DNA of 64,000 bases from Streptomyces barringtoniae (lineage in GTDB: Bacteria > Actinomycetota > Actinomycetes > Streptomycetales > Streptomycetaceae): positions 124,001 through 188,000 of the forward strand of contig NZ_JAJHNP010000018.1 in NCBI RefSeq assembly GCF_020819595.1, in the 5' to 3' direction. The translations under genes were made by a program, and so were the position numbers. Below the pieces are notes generated by a model that was not told the DNA's origin, searched no databases, and saw nothing but the letters and a program-made list of their open reading frames with translations. Each line of letters starts with the position of its first letter. Position 1 is the first letter of the stretch. Below, one piece after another: positions 19,429 to 27,022 of the stretch.

Positions 19429-19821
19429 ATGTCGCTCGACGTCTCACCGGCCCTACTCGAACAGGCCGAGCGAGGCGAGGTCGACGAAGCAGAATTCGTC
19501 GACTGCGTCCGGACCTCCCTGCCCTACGCATGGGAGATGATCAGCTCCCTGGTGGCCCAGCTGAAGGTCGACGGCGGACCGTTCGCCGACAACCAGACGC
19601 CCCCGCCGGACGAGCAGGCACGCGGTCAGCTGCTGCGTGCGCTCGCGAGTGACGCCATCCGCGGCGCCCTGCAGCGGCACTTCGGTGTGCGGCTGGCCTT
19701 CCAGAACTGCCACCGGGTGGCGGTGTTCCCACTGGACGCCTCGGTGGACGAGACGTTGGCCCGCTTCACATCGGTACGCAGCCAGTTGCTGAACCAGTCG
19801 CCGGAGCTTCGGGACTGCTGA
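19429..19821 (+). CDS. Conserved actinobacterial protein (SCO5389-like), unknown function
   Basis: 130 residues from the ATG at 19429, after GAGAGGAG. The sequence is acidic to neutral, soluble and without membrane segments; the middle carries MISSLVAQLKVDGGPFADNQ and the C-terminus RHFGVRLAFQNCHRVAVF. I recall that a protein of this kind sits beside nucS in Streptomyces (SCO5389 in S. coelicolor), but no function is known to me. The 276-bp divergent gap to nucS contains the small inverted repeat GTTCG-aaatcg-CGAAC near 19359 and no other gene. Confidence 0.8.
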   Translation: MSLDVSPALLEQAERGEVDEAEFVDCVRTSLPYAWEMISSLVAQLKVDGGPFADNQTPPPDEQARGQLLRALASDAIRGALQRHFGVRLAFQNCHRVAVFPLDASVDETLARFTSVRSQLLNQSPELRDC

Positions 19822-19937
19822 CGGGGCGGTCCCGGCACGGCAGACGTTGTGAGCCGCTTGCTTGCCGCTCCATCCGGGGGAGGTGCATTCAGTGCTGGGG
19901 CGGCAAGCCCTCATGACGGCCGGTGAGTTGCGGCGGG

Positions 19938-20966
19938 TCAGCGCAGCTGGGGCAGCACCTCGGCGCCCAGCCGCCGCAGGTTCTCCTCCGTCGCGGCGAG
20001 GTCGCCCGAGCCCTCCACCAGGAGGGCGAAGCGGGAGATGCCGGTGCGCTCCGAGGTGGCCGCGAGCCGGTCGGCGGCCAGCCGCGGGGTGCCGACCGGG
20101 TGCAGTCCGCAGAGCAGTTCGGTGTAGGCGTAGGGGTCGCGCATCGCGCGCGCCCGGCCGTCCACCGTCACATGCGCCTCCAGCCCCTGCTTCAGCCAGC
20201 CCGGCATGGCCTTCAGCAGCGTCTCCGCCGCGTCCGTGCGCCGGTCGGCGAGCTGGCACACCCCGGCCGAGACATGTGCGGCGCCCGCGATCTCCTCGCC
20301 CGGCCGGCCGGCCGCGCGGGCACAGCGCTGCCAGAGGGCCACCATCTCGGCCTTTTCCTCGTCCCCGACGTGCATCCCGAGCAGCATCGGCAGCCCGCGC
20401 TCGGCGGCCAGGCGTACGCTCGCCGGCGAGGTGCAGGCGACGACGACCTCGGGGCCCGGGGTCTCCGTGAGCGCCTCCGACGGGCGGGGTACGACCGGCA
20501 CCTCGCGGAAGCTGAACCTTTCGCCGGACGCCGACACCCGTGGCTCGCGCAGCCAGCGCAGCAGCAGATCGAGTGACTCCGGGAACCCGTGTTCGTACGC
20601 CTCCAGGCCCGCGCCGAAGACCTCCAGGTCCACCCAGGGCCCGCCGCGGCCCACGCCGAGGGTGAACCGTCCGCCGCTCGTCAGGTGCAGCAGCGCGGCC
20701 TGTTCGCCGAGGGCGACGGGGTGGGCGGTGGGCAGTACGCTGACCGCCGTGCTGACCCGGATGCGGCGGGTGCGGCCGAGCAGCAGCGCGGCCAGCGTGA
20801 CGGCGGACGGGCATGTGCCGTACGGCACGAAGTGGTGCTCGGCCAGCCACACGGCGTCCAGCCCGGCCTCCTCGGTGACCTCCGCCGAGCGGACCGCCCG
20901 GTGCAGGGCCTCCCCGGGGCCCTGGCCCGGGAACTGGGCGCCCAGCACAAAACTTCCTACGTACAT
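19938..20966 (-). CDS. LLM-class flavin-dependent oxidoreductase
   Basis: 342 residues from the ATG at 20966, following AAGGAAGCAGGAA; the frame is open for another 480 bp upstream without family similarity. It shows the luciferase-like TIM-barrel pattern: AVRSAEVTEEAGLDAVWLAE with HHFVPYG, the RIRVSTAVSVLPTAHPVAL strand, GGRFTLGVGRGG (flavin phosphate loop) and a C-terminal RFALLVEGSGDL. Substrate unknown; the family includes F420- and FMN-dependent enzymes. Monocistronic, convergent with the preceding gene. Confidence 0.9.
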   Translation of the reverse strand: MYVGSFVLGAQFPGQGPGEALHRAVRSAEVTEEAGLDAVWLAEHHFVPYGTCPSAVTLAALLLGRTRRIRVSTAVSVLPTAHPVALGEQAALLHLTSGGRFTLGVGRGGPWVDLEVFGAGLEAYEHGFPESLDLLLRWLREPRVSASGERFSFREVPVVPRPSEALTETPGPEVVVACTSPASVRLAAERGLPMLLGMHVGDEEKAEMVALWQRCARAAGRPGEEIAGAAHVSAGVCQLADRRTDAAETLLKAMPGWLKQGLEAHVTVDGRARAMRDPYAYTELLCGLHPVGTPRLAADRLAATSERTGISRFALLVEGSGDLAATEENLRRLGAEVLPQLR

Positions 20967-21188
20967 CGCATTTCCTGCTTCCTTGGCTCCGACCCGGAGC
21001 TCCCCCACCCGGCATAACCGTCTGACACGTGCCCAGGACACGGCCTCGCGGAGGGATTTGCGGATTGTCTGCAGAATGGGTCGTCCTGGAGGGGGACTTG
21101 TGCGCTTTGGTTCCGTACGCGTACCCCACACGGCGGCGCGTAGGCTGGATACAGCCCGTGCTTCCTGTATAGCCCCGAGAGGTGTCCC

Positions 21189-21521
21189 GTGTCCCCGCGT
21201 CGCAATCGACCGAAGGCAGCCGGATCGTCGGGCCGGAGCGCCGAGGACGACCGGACCGGCCGGTACGGCGGCTGGCAGTCGACCGAGAACTGGCAGGGCG
21301 AGGACTGGAGCGTGCGACATGTCGCCGGGGCGAGCGCGGAGGGCAAGACCTACCGCTGCCCGGGCTGCGACCAGCTGATCGCCGCCGGGGTCCCGCACGT
21401 GGTGGCCTGGCCGGAGTACGCGGGCGTGGACGACCGCCGCCACTGGCACAAGGCGTGCTGGAACGCGAAGGACCGCCGCACCACGCGGGTGCAGCGGTCC
21501 CGTAACGCGCCGAAGTTCTAG
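21189..21521 (+). CDS. Small Cys/His protein, possible zinc ribbon
   Basis: 110 residues, GTG start at 21189. The N-terminal third is basic and disordered (MSPRRNRPKAAGSSG). The C-terminal part has a CPGC pair followed by HVVAW and then HWHKAC, an arrangement (CxxC...H...HxxC) that could bind one zinc ion. It ends in a basic tail (KDRRTTRVQRSRNAPKF) suited to nucleic-acid contact. I do not know a named family; similar proteins are found in Streptomyces at this position. The 222-bp divergent gap to the LLM gene contains nothing recognisable. Confidence 0.75.
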   Translation: MSPRRNRPKAAGSSGRSAEDDRTGRYGGWQSTENWQGEDWSVRHVAGASAEGKTYRCPGCDQLIAAGVPHVVAWPEYAGVDDRRHWHKACWNAKDRRTTRVQRSRNAPKF

Positions 21522-21540
21522 CGGCCGTCCGGCAGCGGCC

Positions 21541-22428
21541 TCACACGTCCCGCTTCTGCAGCAGCGCGAAGGCGCCGGCGAACGCGACCGCCGACAGGCC
21601 CAGCATGATCCACAGCGGGTCCCAGCCCGTGGGGCCGGACCTGCTCAGGGAGTTGTCGTAGAAGCAGCTCATCTGGCTCGGGATGGAGTACTCCAGCAGC
21701 CACTGCCGCACCTTCTCCAGGGACTGCGAGGCCATGAACAGCGCGATCACCAGCGGGGCCAGCACCGCGCCGATCATGATGGTGATGGCGCCCGCGGAGT
21801 GCCGGATGATCGAACCGACGAGCAGCGAGAACAGGCCGAGCAGCGCGACGTAGAGGCTGATGCCGACGGTCGCCTTGAGCCAGTCGCCGGTGGAGGGGGT
21901 GCGCGCACCGCCGACGTCCTTCAGCATCGACGCGTGGATCATGGCCACGAAGCCGGACGTGGCGAGGGTGACGACGAAGGCGACGACGAAGAACACGGTC
22001 GCCTTGGCGGCGAGCACCCGGCCCCGGCTCGGGCACGCGACCATCGTCGTACGGATCATGCCGGTGCCGTACTCCGAGGCCGTGGTCAGCACGCCCAGCG
22101 TGATGATGCACATGCTGCCGAGGAGCAGGCCGAAGAACCCGAACTGCAGCGGGTTCTGGTCCGACATGCTCTCCGCGCCGGAGTTGGACTTGACCAGCGA
22201 GGCGGACAGCAGGCCGATACCGAGGACGAGGACCACGAACACGCCGAGCGTCCACATCGTCGACCGCACCGACTTGATCTTGGTCCACTCGGAGGCCAGC
22301 GCATGCCCGAGGTGGGTGCGCACGACCGGGATCGGCGAGGTGTAACCGGGGTACGGCCCGCCGGGCGCCGCCTGCCAGTCGGGCGCGGCGGCCGGGGCCT
22401 GCGGCATCGGGGGCTGGTGGGTGCTCAT
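21541..22428 (-). CDS. ABC-2 type permease, module 1
   Basis: 295 residues from the ATG at 22428, which overlaps the stop of the ATPase gene in an ATGA junction; this fixes the start. The N-terminal ~35 residues are Pro/Ala-rich and cytoplasmic, followed by SEWTKIKSVRSTMWTL and about six membrane segments (for example FVVLVLGIGLLSASLV and ALLGLFSLLVGSIIRHSAG). The C-terminus ends in ALLQKRDV. Its closest relative in the window is the permease at 24076 (SEWTKIRSVASTVWTL, ending AVLKNRDA), so the two modules arose by duplication. Substrate unknown. Confidence 0.9.
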   Translation of the reverse strand: MSTHQPPMPQAPAAAPDWQAAPGGPYPGYTSPIPVVRTHLGHALASEWTKIKSVRSTMWTLGVFVVLVLGIGLLSASLVKSNSGAESMSDQNPLQFGFFGLLLGSMCIITLGVLTTASEYGTGMIRTTMVACPSRGRVLAAKATVFFVVAFVVTLATSGFVAMIHASMLKDVGGARTPSTGDWLKATVGISLYVALLGLFSLLVGSIIRHSAGAITIMIGAVLAPLVIALFMASQSLEKVRQWLLEYSIPSQMSCFYDNSLSRSGPTGWDPLWIMLGLSAVAFAGAFALLQKRDV

Positions 22429-23975
22429 CGGGCGTCCTCGGGCTTGGTCAGGTCGGCGGGGGCGGTGGCCGGGGCCGGGGCAGCAGCGGCGGGCGCCTGC
22501 TGCGGCGGCACCGGGACCGGCGGCTGGTCCTGCGGGGCCGGAGCGGCCTGCGGGGCGGCGGGGGCCGGCGGCTGTGCCTGAGGGGCAGGGGCCTGCGGGG
22601 CGGCCGAGGCCGCGCCCAGCGCCAGCGTCTGCGGCGCCGGGACGCCCTGCGAGGCCGGGCCGGGCGTCTGGGTCTGCTGGGCGGCGGGAGCCGACGGCTG
22701 TGCCTGCGGAGCCTGCGGGGCGGCCGGGGCGGCCGGGGCCGCGCCCAGCGCCAGCGTCTGCGGCGCCGGGACGCCCTGCGGGGCGGAAACGGGCTGCTGT
22801 GTCGGCTGGGCGGAGCCGGGCTGCTGGGCCTGCTGGGCGTACGGGTTGGCGGACTCGGTGCCCGGGGCGGCCGGGGTGCCGTAGCCGGGCGGCTGCGGGG
22901 CGCCGTACGGGCCCGCGGGCGGCTGGGGCATCGCGAAGGGCCGGCCGCCCTGCTGGGGCGGCGGTGGGGCGTACCAGCCGGGCTGGCCCTGGCCGGGCAC
23001 CGGCATGGGCGGCTGGGCGCCCGGCGGCAGCGGCTGCTGCAGGCCCGCCTTCTGGTCGACGGTCGAGCGGTAGTCGACCGCGGCCTGCGTCATCCGCATG
23101 TACGCCTCCTCCAGCGAGGCCTGGTGCGGCGACAGCTCCCACAGCCGGACGCCCGCCTCGTGCGCGAGGTCGCTGATCCGGGGCAGCGGCAGCCCGGTCA
23201 CGCGCAGCGCGCCGTCCGGCTCCGGCAGCACATGACCGCCCGCCTCGGCGAGCGTGGTACCGAGCTTCTCGCGCAGCTGAGGCTCGGTGTCCGGGGTCCG
23301 CACCCGGGCGAAGTCGGCGGAGTTGGCCGAGATGAAGTCCTTCACACTCATGTCGGCGAGCAGCTGGCCGCGCCCGATCACGATCAGGTGGTCGGCGGTC
23401 AGCGCCATCTCGCTCATCAGGTGCGAGGAGACGAAGACCGTACGGCCCTCGGCGGCCAGGGCCCTCATCAGGTTGCGGACCCAGAGGATGCCCTCGGGGT
23501 CGAGGCCGTTGACCGGCTCGTCGAACAGCAGCACCTGCGGGTCGCCGAGCAGCGCGGCGGCGATGCCGAGACGCTGGCCCATGCCGAGCGAGAAGCCCTT
23601 GGAGCGCTTGCGTGCCACGTCCTGAAGGCCGACGACGCCGAGCACCTCGTCCACGCGCCGGGCCGGGATCCCCGACAGCTGGGCGAGGCTCAGCAGGTGG
23701 TTGCGGGCGGTCCGGCCGCCGTGCACCGCCTTGGCGTCCAGCAGCGCGCCGACCTGGCGGGGGGCGTTGGGCAGCTTGCGGTACGGGTAGCCGCCGATCG
23801 TCACCGCCCCGGACGTCGGATTGTCCAGCCCGAGGATCATCCGCATCGTCGTCGACTTGCCCGAGCCGTTCGGCCCGAGGAAGCCGGTGACGGCACCCGG
23901 CCGCACCTGGAAGGAAAGGTTGTACACGGCGGTCTTGTCGCCGTAGCGCTTGGTCAGGCCGACAGCCTCGATCAT
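22425..23975 (-). CDS. ABC ATP-binding protein with long Pro/Ala/Gln tail, module 1
   Basis: 516 residues from the ATG at 23975 (GGAG box nearby; a GTG at 23984 is the alternative). Residues 1-300 are an ABC ATPase: Walker A GPNGSGKSTT near 37, an unusual signature SLGMGQRLGIA in place of LSGGQ, Walker B VLLFDEPVNGLDP. Residues ~310-516 form a low-complexity Pro/Ala/Gln extension with an internal repeat, QGVPAPQTLALGAA occurring twice, that the sister ATPase at 24849 lacks. The tail could anchor or cluster the transporter. Overlaps the permease start by four bases. Confidence 0.9.
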   Translation of the reverse strand: MIEAVGLTKRYGDKTAVYNLSFQVRPGAVTGFLGPNGSGKSTTMRMILGLDNPTSGAVTIGGYPYRKLPNAPRQVGALLDAKAVHGGRTARNHLLSLAQLSGIPARRVDEVLGVVGLQDVARKRSKGFSLGMGQRLGIAAALLGDPQVLLFDEPVNGLDPEGILWVRNLMRALAAEGRTVFVSSHLMSEMALTADHLIVIGRGQLLADMSVKDFISANSADFARVRTPDTEPQLREKLGTTLAEAGGHVLPEPDGALRVTGLPLPRISDLAHEAGVRLWELSPHQASLEEAYMRMTQAAVDYRSTVDQKAGLQQPLPPGAQPPMPVPGQGQPGWYAPPPPQQGGRPFAMPQPPAGPYGAPQPPGYGTPAAPGTESANPYAQQAQQPGSAQPTQQPVSAPQGVPAPQTLALGAAPAAPAAPQAPQAQPSAPAAQQTQTPGPASQGVPAPQTLALGAASAAPQAPAPQAQPPAPAAPQAAPAPQDQPPVPVPPQQAPAAAAPAPATAPADLTKPEDAR

Positions 23976-24075
23976 GCTCCGCACCCATCGAAAGGTTCAG
24001 GACAGCGGGGACCCGCCCCCGTAAGGGTTAGGAGGATATCGGGGCGCTGACGGTTCCGCCCAAGAGGAAGTAAAG

Positions 24076-24843
24076 CTATGCGTCCCGGTTCTTGAGCACT
24101 GCGTAACCGCCGGCGAGCGCGGCGATCACCCAGAGCACCATGATCCCGAGCCCGCCCCAGGGCCCGTACGGCGTGCCGTCGGCCCTCGGGACCACCTGCA
24201 TGATCCGGCTGCCCGCCTGGTCCGGCAGGAACCGGCCGAGCTTCTTCGTGGCGTCGACGTTGCCGAGGATGTTGGAGATCAGGAAGAAGAACGGCATCAG
24301 GATGCCGAGCGACAGCATCGGCGAGCGCAGCATCGCGGCGACGCCCATGGAGAACATCGCGATCAGCGTCATGTAGAGCCCGCCGCCGAGCACCGCGCGC
24401 AGCACACCGGGGTCGCCGATCCGCGCCCCGTGCGGGCCGAGCATCGCCTGGCCGAGGAAGAACGCGGCGAAGCTCGTGGCCATGCCGACCGCGAGCGCGA
24501 GCGCGCCGGCCACCGCGATCTTGCCGAAGAGGAAGGCCGCACGCTGCGGTACGGCGGCCAGCGAGACCCGGATCATGCCGGTGCTGTACTCGTTCGAGAC
24601 CACCAGCACACCGAACACGATCATGGCGAGCTGGCCCAGGCTCATGCCCGCGAAGCTGACGTAGGTCGGATCGAAGGACAGCCGGTCCTGCACCGGCATC
24701 GAGTCGAACTGGTTCCGCGAGAGAGCGGAGATGAGCATCCCGAGAGCGATCGTGACCACCACGGCCAGCGACAGTGTCCACACCGTGGACGCCACCGACC
24801 TGATCTTGGTCCATTCCGACCGGATGACCTGTGCGGCCGCCAT
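24076..24843 (-). CDS. ABC-2 type permease, module 2
   Basis: 255 residues from the ATG at 24843, which has AAGGGGG ten bases upstream; a TTG at 24852 overlapping the ATPase stop is the alternative. About six membrane segments. The opening RSEWTKIRSVASTVWTL and the closing AVLKNRDA match the permease of module 1. Partner of the ATPase ending at 24849. Substrate unknown. Confidence 0.9.
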   Translation of the reverse strand: MAAAQVIRSEWTKIRSVASTVWTLSLAVVVTIALGMLISALSRNQFDSMPVQDRLSFDPTYVSFAGMSLGQLAMIVFGVLVVSNEYSTGMIRVSLAAVPQRAAFLFGKIAVAGALALAVGMATSFAAFFLGQAMLGPHGARIGDPGVLRAVLGGGLYMTLIAMFSMGVAAMLRSPMLSLGILMPFFFLISNILGNVDATKKLGRFLPDQAGSRIMQVVPRADGTPYGPWGGLGIMVLWVIAALAGGYAVLKNRDA

Positions 24844-24848
24844 GGGCG

Positions 24849-25802
24849 TCAAGCCCCCTTCCAGCCGGCGCCCCAGTCCCGCGGGGCGGGCTCCGGCCCG
24901 GCGTGCGCGTGGTACTCCACCGCCTGGGCCGTCAGCTGCATGAACGCCTCCTCGAGCGAGGCGTGCCGGGGGCTCAGCTCGTGCAGCACGATCCCGTTGC
25001 GCGCCGCGAGCTCACCGATCCGCTCGGCCTTGCCGCCCGCCACCTCCAGCGCACCCCCGCCGGCCTCCACGACGGTGATCCCGTCATCGTGGAGCACATC
25101 GAGCAGCCGCTCGCGCTGCGGAGAGCGGATCCGGACGCACGACCGCGAGTTCTCCCGGATGAAGTCGGCCATGGACGTGTCCGCGAGCAGCCGTCCCTGC
25201 CCGATGACGACGAGGTGATCGGCGGTCAGCGCCATCTCGCTCATCAGGTGGCTCGACACGAACACCGTCCGCCCCTGCGCGGCCAGCGATTTCATCAGGT
25301 TCCGGATCCAGTGGATGCCCTCCGGGTCCAGCCCGTTGACCGGCTCGTCGAACATCAGGATCCGCGGGTCCCCGAGCAGCGCCGCGGCGATCCCCAGCCG
25401 CTGCCCCATGCCGTACGAGAACCCCTTGGCCTTCTTCCGCGCCACGGCGGTGAGCCCGACGGTGTCCAGCACCTGCGCCACCCGGGCCCGCGGGATCCCG
25501 TTGCTCTGCGCGAGACACAGCAGATGGTTGTAGGCACTGCGCCCACCGTGCACGGCCTTGGCGTCCAGCAGCGCGCCGACGTACGTCAGCGGGTCCTTCA
25601 GCTGCCGGTAGTGCCGGCCGTCGATACGCACGTCGCCGGCGGTGGGGTGATCGAGCCCGAGGACCATCCGCATGGTCGTGGACTTCCCGGCCCCGTTGGG
25701 CCCGAGGAACCCGGTCACCATCCCGGGCCGCACGGCGAAGGTGAGCCCGTCGACCGCCACCTTCTCGCCGTACCGCTTGGTCAGCCCCTCCAGCTCGATC
25801 AT
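24849..25802 (-). CDS. ABC ATP-binding protein, module 2
   Basis: 317 residues. Walker A GPNGAGKSTT near residue 37, signature variant SYGMGQRLGIA, Walker B ILMFDEPVNGLDP. Very similar to residues 1-310 of the module 1 ATPase (both start MIE.xGLTKRYG and share SSHLMSEMALTADHLVVIG), without its Pro/Ala/Gln tail. First gene of the second module; a 100-bp gap separates it from module 1. It is transcribed in the same direction as filP, behind a strong hairpin. Confidence 0.93.
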   Translation of the reverse strand: MIELEGLTKRYGEKVAVDGLTFAVRPGMVTGFLGPNGAGKSTTMRMVLGLDHPTAGDVRIDGRHYRQLKDPLTYVGALLDAKAVHGGRSAYNHLLCLAQSNGIPRARVAQVLDTVGLTAVARKKAKGFSYGMGQRLGIAAALLGDPRILMFDEPVNGLDPEGIHWIRNLMKSLAAQGRTVFVSSHLMSEMALTADHLVVIGQGRLLADTSMADFIRENSRSCVRIRSPQRERLLDVLHDDGITVVEAGGGALEVAGGKAERIGELAARNGIVLHELSPRHASLEEAFMQLTAQAVEYHAHAGPEPAPRDWGAGWKGA

Positions 25803-25823
25803 GCGGCCACGCTAGGACGAGCC

Positions 25824-25858
25824 GAAGCCCCCTGCCACCGGAAGTGACAGGGGGCTTC
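25824..25858 (-). terminator. Hairpin after filP
   Basis: The segments 25824-25837 (GAAGCCCCCTGCCA) and 25845-25858 (TGACAGGGGGCTTC) form a 14-bp stem with one mismatch. It lies 47 bases past the filP stop and 22 bases before the ABC ATPase start, so it isolates the two units. No T-run on the minus strand. Confidence 0.65.
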
Positions 25859-25904
25859 CCCATGTTCAGTGAACCTGGGCGTGCCGACGGCGCACGCCGG
25901 AGCG

Positions 25905-26840
25905 TTACCGGGACTGCTGCGCCGGCACCCCACGGGAGATGGGCTCGTCGTCGCCCGGCGTGCCCGCGGCGGCGACAGCGGCGCCCGTCAGCGTCGCCAG
26001 CATCTCGCGGACGTTGGTCAGCTGGGCGTTGATCGAGTCGCGGCGGTTGGTCAGCGCGGCCAGCTCGCGCTCGGATTCCGAGCGGATGCGGTCGGCCTTG
26101 GCGTTGGCGTCGGCCACGATGTCCTCGGCCTGGCGCTGGGCCGTCTCCACCGTCTGGCGGGCGCGGCGCTCGGCGTCGGTGCGCAGCTTCTCCGCCTCCA
26201 GACGCAGCTGCTCGGCGCGGTGCTCGATCTCCGCCAGCCGCTTCTCGGCCTTCTGCTGACGCGAGGCCAGGTCGCGCTCGGACTGCTCGCGGCGCTTGGC
26301 GAGGTTCGTCTCGAAGTCGGCGGCGGCCTGCGCGGCCTTGGCGCGGGTCTCCTCGAAGAGGGCGTCCGCCTCCTCGCGCTTGGACTGCGCGTCCTTCTGC
26401 GCCTCGGTACGCAGCTGGGCGGCGTCGCCCTTCGCCTTCTCGACGATCCGGACGCCCTCGTCCTCGGCCTTGGCCTTGCGCTCGGCGGCGTAGGACTCCG
26501 CGTCGTTGCGGACCTGCTGGGCCGCGGACTCGGCGAGGTCGCGGTGCTGTTCGGCCGCCCGGCGGGCCTCCTCACGCAGCTCCTTGGCCTCTTCCTCGGC
26601 CAGGCGCAGGATCTTCTCGACCCGGGCACCGAGACCCGCGTACGACGGCTCGGCGTCGGTGACCTGGGCCTGGGCGTTCTGCGTCTCGAGGTGGAGCTCC
26701 TCGATGCGCTTCTCCAGGGCGGTGATGCGGGCGAGAGCACTGTCACGGTCGGAGACGAGCTTGGAGATACGTTCGTCCACCTGAGCGCGGTCGTACCCAC
26801 GCCGCACAAGCTCGAAGCCGTAGGGGGAAGTGTCGCTCAT
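25905..26840 (-). CDS. filP: FilP, intermediate-filament-like coiled-coil protein
   Basis: Cytoskeletal protein that forms filaments behind hyphal tips, gives mechanical strength and interacts with DivIVA. 311 residues, matching the ~310 of S. coelicolor FilP. The N-terminus (MSDTSPYGFELVRRGYDRAQ) is followed by a short coiled coil, a break near residues 64-72 (EPSYAGLGARVEK), then a long Ala/Glu/Arg/Lys rod to about residue 285. The start is fixed by the conserved N-terminus. Identity is further supported by the scy-like gene directly upstream, the known arrangement in Streptomyces. Confidence 0.95.
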   Translation of the reverse strand: MSDTSPYGFELVRRGYDRAQVDERISKLVSDRDSALARITALEKRIEELHLETQNAQAQVTDAEPSYAGLGARVEKILRLAEEEAKELREEARRAAEQHRDLAESAAQQVRNDAESYAAERKAKAEDEGVRIVEKAKGDAAQLRTEAQKDAQSKREEADALFEETRAKAAQAAADFETNLAKRREQSERDLASRQQKAEKRLAEIEHRAEQLRLEAEKLRTDAERRARQTVETAQRQAEDIVADANAKADRIRSESERELAALTNRRDSINAQLTNVREMLATLTGAAVAAAGTPGDDEPISRGVPAQQSR

Positions 26841-26965
26841 GGGGTTCCTGTCAATGAGACCGGTGAGGTGATAAGGGGAATCCTAGGGGCCGAAGCGGTG
26901 TGTCATCGAGCGGATACGGTTTTGATCTGGAGAATGGCACCTCTTTTGGGTGGCTGACCGCCGGA

Positions 26966-26993
26966 GGGCTTGCCAACGACTCGGGCAAAGCCC
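26966..26993 (-). terminator. Possible hairpin after scy
   Basis: GGGCTTGCC (26966-26974) pairs with GGCAAAGCCC (26984-26993) with one bulged base. It lies 30 bases past the scy stop, in the 182-bp gap that must also hold the filP promoter. Modest strength, no T-run. Confidence 0.4.
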
Positions 26994-27022
26994 CCAGACG
27001 TTACCGGAACGGACCGCTCACA

